Assembly (NCBI GenBank): GCA_026686845.1
Contig: JAIVEN010000013.1
Location: forward strand, 13,040,001 to 13,104,000
Length of the DNA stretch: 64,000 nt
Direction of reading: 5' to 3'
Source: Adenanthera pavonina
Taxonomy: Eukaryota; Streptophyta; Magnoliopsida; Fabales; Fabaceae
This document shows, in pieces, positions 21,496 to 32,389 of the stretch (positions are counted from its first letter, which is position 1; the number at the start of each line of letters is the position of its first letter). The notes under the pieces are model-generated. The model did no database searches and was not told where the DNA came from. It worked only from the letters and a program-made list of their open reading frames with translations. Made by a program: the position numbers and the translations under genes.

Positions 21496-23895
21496 TTAAT
21501 TTTTATTCTAGATTAATATATTATTTATGTATGATGTATTAGTAGGAAGAATATTAAAATCTTCTGAATTTTTTTTTTGAAATTACAAAACCCATTCAAA
21601 GATAGCTCAAATGACTCAAGAATATACCTTAAAATTTCTTCTTTCAGCTCAGAAGGGAAAGATAACGATTACCGGTGTGGTATATATAAAAGACGCACTA
21701 GAGACAAGACATGGACCGGCTGGAATCCCACTTCCGGTGTGCTTGTGTTTTCCATCATGCGGTCCATGTGAGATAGATTAAACCAACACCACAAAAACAA
21801 AGAAGGTATTAGATTCAAAGGTAAACGGAAGAAAATAAAGTCGTAGAAAAGAAACATACTAAAAGAAGGCCAAGCTAAGAGCCTCAAGGGTCATATTCTG
21901 TTCCCACTAACTGTACGGACAGCTTTTCTTTCAGAATCCAATGTCTACCATGAATTAACTACGACAAAAAAGACAAAACACAATATGGTAAAGGTAGTTG
22001 AAAATTCACCATGAATTGGAAGTCTCTAGAAGTTTTGAGAAAGTTGAGAAACTAGAGAGAGTAGTGGGAAGTTAACATAAAATAAGGAATCTTTCACTTA
22101 AAAAGCAAAATCATGATACAAATTATCGAGAAGCAAAAGTATCACAAATTCACAATACTAATTGGATGCTCCTTTAAAGCCATGCTCATCTTCAAATGAC
22201 CATGAAATGCTCATTTTTTTAACTTAGACCATCCAGATTAAAAGTGAATATATGGTCCAGAGATTTTATTTTATTTTTGAGGATAAGTGAATTTTCCTTA
22301 ATAAAAATTTAATTTCCATTTATATTTCATTCTTATATGATATATATATGTGTATATATGTATTATGGATAATTTTACTCATTCGTTGATGAACATAATA
22401 GCTGGAGCTCTGGAATTGAAAAAACATTGAGGTTAAGATGACCCATTAATTTTTTAAAAAAAATATATATATACTTATATTTACACTCTAGCTAAGAAAT
22501 TTATTAACCATTTTCGATAGCAAAATATTCTCAAATGAATTTAATTTTTTTGAAAAAAAAATCCTTAAAATCAGTATGAATTATATTTTAAATTTAGCCA
22601 TGGTGTAAAAGATTTACCACCCTAAAATATTCTTCATTATAAAAGTATATAAGACTTGAAATATAACATAATATTTTTATTTATATAAAATAAAAATAGT
22701 AGTATTTCAATTAAAATTAATTACAAGAGGCCACATAATATTTACGAGCCATTTTGTATGTACATTTTCCTCGTATCCTGAGACTGATCCATAATTAATG
22801 ATTGTTGAGCAGGATTTTTTTTTCGCGAACGGAAGCATTCTTTTATAGTTAAATAAAATTAAAATCTAATTGTCTTTTTTCTTGGACCAAAATATCTAAT
22901 TGTCATTTTACTTCTAAAATGTAAAAAAAAAAAATTGTTTTTAAATTTGTAATAACATTTTTGCAACTAACTGGAAAATAAAATGAAATAAAATAAAATA
23001 AATAATAATTCTACTGTTGTTCAACAATTACAAACCAATTCTGTCTTACCATAATGTATTGACGAGTTTTAGTTTAGGAACTTAAAAATACAAGTTCTCG
23101 TGTTAAATAAATGCATCATTTGGTTCCTACACTTTATACTCATTTTCGAAGAGATCCTTATACCTTAAAAGTTTATAAATTTTTGTCGTTAGCTAAGTTA
23201 GTCCTTAAAGTTAAATCTATTTACAAAACAACCCTCAGAGTGCATTAATTGGTGGCATTAATATGTACATCTATATATATATATATATATATATCTTCAC
23301 GGCATTAAGATGCTCTTTCTGATGCACTGTTATAAACTTTATTGTATATAAATTGTAAATAATACAGCTTCCTATATTTTATATAATTTTTAAAGTTCAA
23401 TTTTTAAAGTTCAAAATACGATTTCACTGGCTACACCAAAAACAAATTATATAACTCAAATACTAGTGTCATTGTCATGTGAAGTGGGGTCAAACTGCCT
23501 TAATTAGTTGGCAATCCCATATAAAGATTTTAAGTTGTTCTTCTTTGTTCACATGGATTTCCCATTTGGACCATTTAGATAAAATGTTGATGATCTAGAT
23601 TTTATTTTATTTTTTTTTTGGGTATAATTACTTATATTTTTAAAATAAAGTATTACTTTTTTATAACTCAATTGTTACAAGATTGATATTATTTTGTATT
23701 CAGCATAATTTAAGATAAAAGTTTTATCAAAATCTCGTTAAAAAAAAATCTGAACCATTCAAATTTCATCTCAATGGTCCATATGAGCTATGCACATAGT
23801 GTGCATATGTGCACAAAATCCATATTCTTTTGGTCTTTTTTTTTTGGGTGAGAATTTTCTTGTACTTCTTGAAAATCTCCAAATTCTACTTCCTA
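21496..23895. other. AT-rich intergenic DNA, no gene seen
   Basis: Sequence with low coding potential. It includes a TA dinucleotide run near 23271-23294 and many homopolymer tracts. A less AT-rich patch at about 21640-21780 has short open frames in both directions but no recognisable motif. No RNA gene or complete transposon was recognised. Confidence 0.45.
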
Positions 23896-25336
23896 CACTA
23901 TGTCAAAATAGGCTTTTTTTTATGGTTATTTTGGCCTTTCTTAACAGTTACGAACTGTCAAAAATTTTAGTGCTGAGAAAACTTGAGGTTTTCGTTGGCG
24001 GTTTAAAACCACCAACAAATATTCACTTTCGTTGGTAGTTATATAATAAAACCACAAAGAAAAACTATTTTTCATTTAAAATAATTTTTTGTTTTTGTTC
24101 ACTTGCTTTAGCGGTTATTCAAAATAACCGCCAACAAAAGTATTAATTTTTTCTATTTCTTGGCGGTTATTATAAATAATCACCAAGGAATAGACTTACA
24201 TTGGCGGTTATATTAAATAACCACCATTGTAAGTATTAATTTTTTTAAAATTTTTTTTACATTTTTATAATCTCACCAACTTGTTTCACTATTAATATGC
24301 AGAATTAAATATCCAAAACCTAATAATTAAAACGTATCTAAAACTAAAATTATCCAGAACCAAAATTTGTATTATATTCAACCAATATCCAAAATATAAA
24401 ATTAATTCTAAAACTATTTTGGGAAGAAGAATTGAGGGAAGTAAGTAGATCTATCAGTCGTGTGTTTATGTAGAGTAACTCGTTGACGGGAGCTAAAAAT
24501 GGAGTGTTACAATACTGTTATTATAAGTTTGAGGGTGGTGAAGCCGAAAGCATGGAAGTGACATTCTAGATGATGCCATTTTTTACACCTTGCGCTTCAC
24601 AAACCTTACTTTACTTCGTCATCTTCACCGACTCAAGAGTTGGGGAATGGTAATAGATGCATGATGATACAAATCTTGCCTGCAAAAGAAAAGCCCCTTT
24701 CAAAAAGCCTATAAGACTTTATTATAGAAAATATCTAAAAATCCTTTTCATAAGAGTGATGAAGAAGGAAGAAAGAAGAAAATAATAGGCGAGAGTGATA
24801 GGGAAGGATGAAAGAAGAAGAAAGTAAAAACAAAAAAAAGAGGGTGAGAGAATGAGAGGAGAGAGGAAAGAGGAATGGATCTTGCAGTGACAAGGGGATG
24901 GGAGAGAAGGAGAAAAGAGGGAAATGTATGAGTGGGTGAAGGATGAAAGAAGAATGATACAAGTAGTTCACATGGGGAAGAGAAAAGTAAGGGAGTATTA
25001 ACCTGAACCGTTGGATTTGTTTTTATCAATGACTATATTTATTGATCCATGTCTTGTGCTTTTTTAAAAATAAATTGCTAAGACTTTTGTTGGCGGTTAT
25101 TTTTATAACCGTCAAGAAAAAGTTGACCTTTTCTTGGCAGTTATTTCTATAACCGCCAACAAAAGTGATGTTAGGACTTTTGTTAGTGAATATAAAAATA
25201 ACCGTCAAGAAAAAATTAACTTTTGTTGGCAGTTATTTCTAGAACCGCCAACAAAAGTCTCCGCCAAATTTTTGTTGGTGTTTTCTCCAGAACCGCTAAC
25301 TATTAGACACTAAGAAAAACTATTTTTGGTATAGTG
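23896..25336. mobile_element. Non-autonomous CACTA element with GGCGGTTA hairpins
   Basis: Left end CACTATGTCAAAATAGG. Right end, on the minus strand, CACTATACCAAAAATAG. CTA flanks both sides (23893-23895 and 25337-25339), a perfect 3-bp target duplication. Both subterminal regions (23990-24240 and 25080-25310) repeat TTGTTGGCGGTTATTT and its complement AATAACCGCCAACAAAA, forming multiple hairpins. The centre (about 24740-25010) is a purine-rich GAGAGG/GAAGAA tract whose reverse frames are low-complexity Ser/Phe/Leu/Pro and not protein-like. No transposase. Confidence 0.87.
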
Positions 25337-27530
25337 CTATTTTTTAGGGTAATAAAAGCTATATTGTACTTTATAATTTATTTACAACTGTATTGACTAA
25401 AATTAAAAACAGAACTCTTAGTGACTATGATGTGTAGATACATGTATAAGTATCGAATACAATATGACATGATACCTCGAATATGACAAATTTTAAAATT
25501 TTAGAATACGAGGAACAAGATATATACATATAAAATTTATGTTTATATTTAACAAATTGATGTATCCAAGATAAAAATATATATATAATTTGAGTTTTAA
25601 ACAAATTTTTTAAAAGTGATATAAAAATATATAAAACAAGAAATAAAAAATTAATTTTTTCTATAAGATTTTAATAAGATTTTAAGTTATTTTGAAACTT
25701 TTTAAATAAGAAGAACTAAGGATGCCTATATGATATATATCATAAAATATAATATAAGTATTATTTAATATATATCAAATACAAGTATGTCTGTCTTTTT
25801 TATTTAAATATTGGTGCAATAGAGCTTAGTGATGTCATGATTTAGACCGAATAAATACACTACAGATGATGAATCATTGCTAATTAACATATAGGAATAA
25901 TTGTAGAAAAATATATAGAAAAGAAATTAAATGATAAAGTTAATTTCTCAGCAGGATGGAAAAGAAAATGTATACATTAAATATGGATGTAGCTTAATAT
26001 TTTAAAGTTCGCATGATCAAAGTCTCCTATTCTTGTTTTTATCTCTGGTAACAAATTTTGTCATCACCAAATATATATACTTTGGTGACAGTGCAACAAT
26101 GGATTTGTCGCTGAAAGTTTTTAGCTGCGATGTAACTTTCCGGTTCTAAGTCATCAATGAAAGTGTTTTTGTGTATATATATACAGGTAAAAATATATTT
26201 TTAATCTCTTAACCTTACACCAAGTTTTATTTTGTTCATTTAATTTTATTTTATTTTTTTTTAATTCTTTAACTTTTAAAATATAATTAAAATTTTTTTT
26301 ATAATTAACACGGTTAACTGTATTAGTAGAAAATACTGTTCAATTATTTCCAAATACTAACAAAACATTTTCTAAATACTTACTTATTTATCCAACTCAT
26401 TTTTTATGGTAAAAAAAAAATCTAAAATTAAGGTTTTGTTTAAAAGTTTTCATTTATAATTATTTATTTTTAATCTTTTAATTTAATTAAAAAATATTTT
26501 AAATCCAAGATTAATGAAAAATATTGATTACTTGGCAATAAAAATTTACATGTTTAACATTGAATAATGTTTTGCCAGCATTTCTGATCACATAATTAAC
26601 GATGTAAGTAATAAGGAAATGTTTGATTATATTTTGAAAATTAAAGAATTAAAAAGAAACAAAATAAAATTAAGGAACTAAGATGAAATCTAATGTAAAG
26701 TTGTGAGATCAAAAGTGTCCTTTGGCCTATATATATATATATATATATCTTTCTTTCAAAAATGAAAATGTATTTAATCCAACACAAAGTGAAATAAAAG
26801 TACACTATATATGTTCAAGATAATTTTATTAATTATAATCTTAAAAAAAAAACTTTGCTGGGATTTACTACCTGGATCAATCTTGAAATAATACGTTGTT
26901 AATATATTATCCTTTAATTTGAAGAGGCTAATTTATAAATAAAAAAATTTATGGGATCTGTGCATGGCACTAAGAATTAACTCTGATATTTATGAATTAT
27001 GAGTAGATACTCAAATAGTTTGATAGTAGAGGCAGGATGAAGGGAAAAAATCCCAATCTAAAGGGACATTCATGATCTCTTATCATCTCATGAATAACTG
27101 GTAAGCTAATAAATGGTTCATAGATCTAGAAACCCAAACAAAAGAACGCAAAGTTTCTATTCAGACTTAACGTATCTTTTTTTTTTTTTCCCAAAGACTT
27201 AACGTATCAACATTACTGTTAATCAATCGAGAAATTTAAATAAAACATATATTTTAGTTACATATTTAAATGATGATTCATTTGTTTCTTTTATTTATAT
27301 TAATAAAAAGATTGAATTCATTTTATAAAATAATTATTTATTTCCATTCATTAGCATATCATTAAAATTAAAAGATTAAAATATTATAATGAAATATACA
27401 AACATTTTGGTTTTACCCAAAAAAACTGGATTATAATTCATTATTGCGGAGCAATTTTATCGTAGCATTGAGGCAGTTACATCTTGATATCAGTAATGGC
27501 TGACTTCTGGCTAGCCGTGACGAGCGCTTT
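25337..27530. other. AT-rich intergenic DNA upstream of the PRR gene
   Basis: Low-complexity AT-rich sequence with a TA run near 26731-26749. A stretch at about 26060-26160 (TTTGTCGCTGAAAGTTTTT and similar) resembles the subterminal motifs of the CACTA end at 30551 and is probably a degraded remnant. No coding region was recognised. Confidence 0.4.
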
Positions 27531-27569
27531 TTGGGGTTGGATGAGAATATTCAAGATGGGAAGCGCGCT

Positions 27570-27575
27570 CACGTG
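27570..27575 (+). promoter_or_regulatory. G-box in the PRR promoter
   Basis: A palindromic CACGTG followed by AC, about 400 bp upstream of the inferred TATA box. G-boxes are common in clock gene promoters, bound by bHLH and bZIP factors. A second ACGT core (CCACGTCATC) lies near 27724. Function here is inferred from position. Confidence 0.5.
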
Positions 27576-27801
27576 ACACCAACAATAACGACATCGTCTG
27601 GAGCCCAACAAAAGCAAAGTGGGGATGCAGCATCTCTAACTCCTCGCCCATTTGTGCTCCGTGTGGTATTGAGATCTTCAGGATCCCTGGCCCAACTATT
27701 CAGAGCCCCGCTTTGGATATCTGTCCACGTCATCGTCTTCCAATCACATGTGGCATCCAACGTAACCACTTTCAAGGCCTCTATCGCGTCACATCAGCAT
27801 A

Positions 27802-27812
27802 GTGGGTCCCAC
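27802..27812 (+). promoter_or_regulatory. Palindromic TCP-type site
   Basis: GTGGGTCCCAC is a perfect 11-bp palindrome around the central T. It contains GGNCCCAC on both strands, the consensus bound by TCP transcription factors, which are known to act on clock promoters. It sits about 165 bp upstream of the TATA-like box. Confidence 0.5.
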
Positions 27813-27975
27813 ATAATATCCTTCTTACTCTTTACCAATTCTATGCTTTTTTTATTTTGGAAAAAAAGAAATTTGTCTCGAAAATTACAGCTCTCACCTC
27901 TCCTTTTTTACGTCTTCGGCCTTGTGCTTAAACCAGAGAAGCTCGGCTCTGTTCTTCGCATTCTTTCGTTGTTTA

Positions 27976-27983
27976 TTTATAAA
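27976..27983 (+). promoter_or_regulatory. TATA-like box of the PRR gene
   Basis: TTTATAAA in a GC-moderate, pyrimidine-rich promoter region. Transcription would begin roughly 30 bp downstream, near 28010, just ahead of a short leader that ends in a good splice donor at 28074. The start site is inferred. Confidence 0.5.
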
Positions 27984-28009
27984 GGAAATCTCCTGAATGG
28001 TTTGAGCCA

Positions 28010-28073
28010 ACAAGCTTTATTTGTTTGAGATATTCAAGGCAGCAGCGAGTCGCACACCAAGTTAATCTATCTG
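28010..28073 (+). other. Inferred 5' leader exon 1 of the PRR gene
   Basis: A non-coding segment ending CTATCTG followed by the donor GTATGTTTG at 28074. Start set from the TATA-like box. A leader intron would run to the acceptor GGTGCAG ending at 28954. Alternative acceptors with the same GATGCAG-type ending exist at 28820 and near 28419. Confidence 0.4.
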
Positions 28074-28954
28074 GTATGTTTGAGTAAAATGTGGACTTCT
28101 CAACTTCTGATCTCCTCTTCTTTTCACGTGTTTGGTTACTCAGAAAATTGAGTAACAATGATTTCACTGCTTCGATGGAAATTTAGATCTTAGATTTACT
28201 CAACTAATTAACTCTAAAGATTTTGTGCCACGCCGAATATCAATTCTTCTCCAGGTGTTTGCTGTTTTGCTAGTGAGAAATCTAAACCTGAAACCTGAAT
28301 CACAATTTTCATTTTATGAATGCATAAAGGTGCACATTGGAAGATGCTTCTCCTCATATATATAACGTACTGTTGCATATTGTTTGTTCTCAATTTCTTA
28401 AACCAACTAAACGATGCAGAGGTTGGTCTACAGTCTGATTTGATTTTTGATAATGTCAGTGGTTGATCCAATCTTAGAAAGAGTTTTCTTCTTCATAACA
28501 CTACATAAGCGATGGGGTTTGTCGTTCTGTGCAAATTTCAGAGAAATTGAGTTTCTATTATCTTGTACTGCTTCCTGTACTTCAATTTTATATAATTTAA
28601 TAATTTATGGAGATTCTATTTTCTCAGAATTTTCTTTATTATAGTCCTTCATCTCTGCGAAAGCAAGATGTGGAGGTAATTTTATAACTAATTTCTTTCG
28701 GCCTTGCATAATCAATTTCAGAGATTTATTTATTTTTTCTTTTGAAAGCATATCTATCTAGATTCTCCACGTTTAATGTTTTTTCTACTCGTCTTTGATT
28801 TCTGCAAAATCATGATGCAGGATGTTCACGGTTTGCAAAATCACAATCAATTTCTTGGATTCGTCCATAGTTTCTTAAACTTGCTTGATCTTCACATCAT
28901 TCTCTAAAGAAATAAATAGACTTGTTCTCTAATCATTTCTTTGTGACGGTGCAG
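28074..28954 (+). other. Inferred leader intron of the PRR gene
   Basis: Pyrimidine-rich, T-rich sequence between a GTATGT donor and a GGTGCAG acceptor. It contains partly repeated segments ending GATGCAGGATGTTCA (28814-28827) and GTGCAGGATGTTCA (28950-28963), which could serve as alternative acceptors. No coding frame with recognisable similarity was seen. Confidence 0.4.
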
Positions 28955-29015
28955 GATGTTCATGTTAAATGACTAGTGTTTCAAAACTGGTGAACAGTAT
29001 TCTGAAGGCACCGTG

Positions 29016-29093
29016 ATGAACCAGCTCCCTTCAGGATTGGAGGAAGTTTTTTCACCGACTCAATCTATCATCGACCTTCTAGAATCCGGTTAA
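29016..29093 (+). promoter_or_regulatory. Upstream ORF overlapping the PRR start codon
   Basis: ATG at 29016 opens a 25-codon frame (MNQLPSGLEEVFSPTQSI...) whose TAA stop occupies 29091-29093. The final A is the first base of the main ATG at 29093, giving a TAATG overlap. A shorter uORF (ATGTTCATGTTAAATGACTAG, six codons) starts at 28956 if the 28954 acceptor is used. Such overlap suggests termination-reinitiation control of the main frame; this is inference. Confidence 0.65.
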
Positions 29094-29474
29094 TGGGGTT
29101 TGTTCAAATAAACAACGTTGAGGGTTCTGCGATCACAAAGCGACCAGCAGAACTCAATCAACATATGCAAGATGAACAAAAGGTGAGGGGTGGGGTTGTA
29201 GGGGAAGGGCAGGAACTATCCGCCGAGGATGAATTGCGGATCAACGACTATATCGGAGATGAAAATGAGGAAAGAATGGAGCTTCTTAAGATTGATCAGA
29301 ATCACATAAACCAGGGGAACATTACAAAAAAGAGCGCGGAGCAACAAACCCAAGGGATTGTGGTTCGCTGGGAGAGGTTCTTGCCAGTTAGATCGTTGAA
29401 GGTCTTACTGGTTGAGAATGATGATTCAACTCGCCATGTGGTCTGTGCTTTGCTTCGGAACTGTGGTTATGAAG
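29093..29474 (+). CDS. PRR7: PRR exon 1: N-terminus and start of receiver domain
   Basis: Starts at ATG 29093 (MGFVQINNVEG) and runs in frame to GAAG before the donor GTCAGT at 29475, ending in phase 1. The N-terminal part is acidic and Gln/Asn-rich. The segment GIVVRWERFLPVRSLKVLLV begins the PRR homology, and VENDDSTRHVVCALLRNCGYE is beta-1 and alpha-1 of the receiver, with the acidic ENDD pocket kept. The next 20.4 kb are intron, so the receiver is split after alpha-1. Confidence 0.9.
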
Positions 29475-30550
29475 GTCAGTTCTATCTATAATCCATCACT
29501 GTAATAAATTGTTCTGCGTTGCCTTTTATTTACGTGATATTTGGATATATAGTATGTTGACGTTTGTTAAATTTTGTGCTGAATTACTTATCTATGAATT
29601 TGATAACAAAAGCATGAGTAGACTTTTGCTGTCCCTGACCTTGTGGAGGACTTCTAAATCTCAATTACCTAAAACTACCTACATTCGATATTCATTTCAA
29701 GGATGAATACTGTTCGAATTTAATTTGAATAGTTGAAAACTTGAAATTCTAATCTAAAGACATTATTGTTAGATTACATTAATATGTTTCTATTCAAATA
29801 AAACAATATTAAAATTTTTACAATAAAATATGAAATGCTCAATTTTATTATTGAGAGAATCTATATATATATATATGTATACATTGTTATGCGCATAAGT
29901 TTAAGGGGGAGTTAATCCCAAAAGGCTAATTAAACGAGAGAATTCTCTAGACTTATGAGCCCTTATAAGCTATACTTCTCATGTGATACTCTATATATGA
30001 TATATACATATATATACACACACACACATGCGCATGTGCGCTTTTCTTTAAGATAAGCGAGGGATTTAATTTCCTAATAAAAGTAATTTCACAACATTAC
30101 AAAAAATATGAACCACACTTGAATCTTAAAATGATATGAATTTGTGCCCCGTGAATGAAATTCGATTTCAAAAATATGTTTGATATACAAATGGAAGTAT
30201 GATATAAATTTTATGAGATATATGTATTTATATAGTAAAAACTAAAAAGATCAAAATGTCCATTAAATTAAAATTTTTTTTAAAAAAAAGCATTACCTAT
30301 CTCTGAGTCACCATGGAAGACGCCTTCAGACCACCACCACCTTGGACCACCCTCTTCAAACTGTGTAAAACACCATAGAAGAACCCAGAAATCACCATTT
30401 TTGAACATTAGAACACCACTGTTGATTGTATATTAGAAATTAATCACATATCAGATAATAAAAAAAATGGAGAGAGAATAAAAGCTTCTACCATTGACCA
30501 GCAAAGGGAGGAGAAAACGATCAAGCAGTTACCCAATACCAAGCATAGTA
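29475..30550 (+). other. Intron 1, proximal part: nothing recognised
   Basis: AT-rich intron sequence after the GTCAGT donor. It holds a TA run near 29861-29877 and a CA run near 30014-30026. The short frame at 29509-29706 has no recognisable motif. Intron 1 as a whole runs to 49834. Confidence 0.5.
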
Positions 30551-30840
30551 CACTACAAAAAAAATTAACTTTCAAGCGGGGACCAAAGTCATCGATGAAA
30601 AAAGGAATGTCGTCACCATAAGTTTTCAGCGATGACATTTTTGTCGCCTCCATGTTACCGCCACAAATCTCGTTGCCGAAAGTTTGGCGACGATAAAAAT
30701 GTCGCTGCCAAAAGTAGACATTTAATGGCGAAAAGAGTTGTTGCTGAAAATATATCATTTGGCGACAACATTTAGTCGCCGTTGAAAGCGTCATTTAGTG
30801 ACGACATTTAGTCATCGCTGAAAGTTGTTTGACCATGCTA
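30551..30840. mobile_element. Left end of a CACTA-type element in intron 1
   Basis: CACTACAAAAAAAATTAACTT at 30551 is a CACTA terminus preceded by GTA. It is followed by repeated GACGACATTTAGTCGCC and GCGATGACATTTTTGTCGCC motifs in both orientations up to about 30830. A matching block (GGCGGCGACATTACAAAAG, TCAGTGGTGACAT) lies at 32170-32232. No right terminus was found, so the element appears interrupted or truncated by the GC-rich block that follows. Confidence 0.6.
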
Positions 30841-30927
30841 TTACCATGTCAGCCACTGGACCCCGCCATGTCACCACCGCCATCAAACCACTCCACGTCA
30901 CATATTTGTTTCAAATGTGCCTTCACC

Positions 30928-31003
30928 TAGGTTTGAACCCATGACCCTCTTGCTTGCAATGCCTATGTGTTTACTCTCTTGCCAGTTGAGCTGAAATGTA
31001 CCT
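30928..31003 (-). other. Degenerate tRNA-like sequence
   Basis: On the minus strand, TCAGCTCAACTGGC (A-box-like, 30981-30995) and GGGTTCAAACC (B-box-like, 30930-30940) are spaced as in a tRNA gene. The D-stem pair GCTC/GAGT is present between them. The acceptor and T stems do not pair well, so it is not an intact tRNA. It is more likely a tRNA-derived piece carried by the surrounding transposon. Confidence 0.35.
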
Positions 31004-31009
31004 GCAGTC

Positions 31010-32144
31010 TTTATATAAGATATTAAATATATATTATTTATCTATACACTAATACACACATATATATTTGTAAATCAATATTATTATTAAAAAATACACA
31101 TATATTTTATTTTCAATTATTAATATCGTAAAATATTTTATTTATATACATATATATATTTATATTTATATGAATATTTATATTATATTTTTTTATTTTA
31201 TGTTATGTCATATCATATAATATATCATATATTATATTATTTAATAAGTTATATTATATATATATATATGCTTAATATATATAATATAATGTAATAGAAA
31301 ATTGTTAAAAAATCATTAAAATAAATATTATAATTTTGATTGTCATATGATTTAAAAAAATGTAATAAATTCAATATATTATAATTCAGATAATAAAAAA
31401 TAATTAAAAAGAGTGAGAGGATGAGAAAGAGAGAATTAGCCAATATTTATTTTCTAAATATTGTTGTTACTTATTTTTTAGGAAAATATATTAACATCAC
31501 ATAATCCTTCTTTTTCTACGTAACATTACTTTATTAGACTTTTATATTATGAGAAAATATCCACACTACCAACGTCTATAGGAGTTTGGGCTGAGAGTCT
31601 TAATCATAGTATGATAGATTATTCTCTTGAACTAACTATTGATAATTGCCTTAGTACATTATTACTTCATCAAAATTATTATTGGTAATAAATAACATTA
31701 ATATTAATTTATATGTTAAAAATATTAGAAATTAAATTAACCTAATAAGAATTTCTCGAAACATAGGGTTGATCACATTAGATAATTAGGGATTAGTTTG
31801 TCTTCCTATTTTTTTTTTGGAGTTATCAATCCCTTTATGAATTAAAAAAAATTATCCTAATAAGAATAACATATTTCATTAATTAGGATAAGGAAAAGTA
31901 AAAATAAATATAGATTGAATTTAATATTCAACATTTCAAATATTTAATCTCCGGAAAAGACAAAACACTTTCAAAATATGAAGAATATTTTACATGAAAA
32001 AATAGTAAAATACTTTATCTTTAAATAAGGATACTAGATAATATTTATAATATAAAATATATATTAAATATCTAATTGCTTATAATAAAAATGTATAAAT
32101 AAAACATAATTATTATTTTAATATATTATTTATTAATTTTTAAA
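31010..32144. other. Extremely AT-rich intron sequence
   Basis: Long TATA/ATTA tracts (for example 31020-31290), possibly the interior of the CACTA-type element that starts at 30551. No frame or RNA gene was recognised. Confidence 0.5.
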
Positions 32145-32389
32145 ATGAAAATAGAAAAAATTCACAAAATTAACTTTGGCGGCGACATTACAAAAGTTGC
32201 TACCAAAAGTCTTATTTTCAGTGGTGACATATGTTATTTCAAACACCGCCGCACCAGCCACGCCCTGCAAGCCATCAGGGCAAGCGAGCAGGTGGATGAT
32301 ACAAGAGGCGCCGATCCAGCACCGCTAGGCATGGCAAAATCACCAAGAGCCGGGACACGAAGCAACACGCGTACACAGAGGGGGGAGGG

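Noticed and set aside
24720..24740. AAAATATCT, a match to the evening element of clock promoters.
   Set aside because: It lies inside the CACTA element about 3 kb upstream of the PRR TATA box in AT-rich DNA, where a 9-base match of this composition is expected by chance.
27531..28028. A 165-codon frame just upstream of the PRR leader.
   Set aside because: It overlaps the inferred promoter and TATA box, has no recognisable domain, and part of it is also open on the opposite strand.
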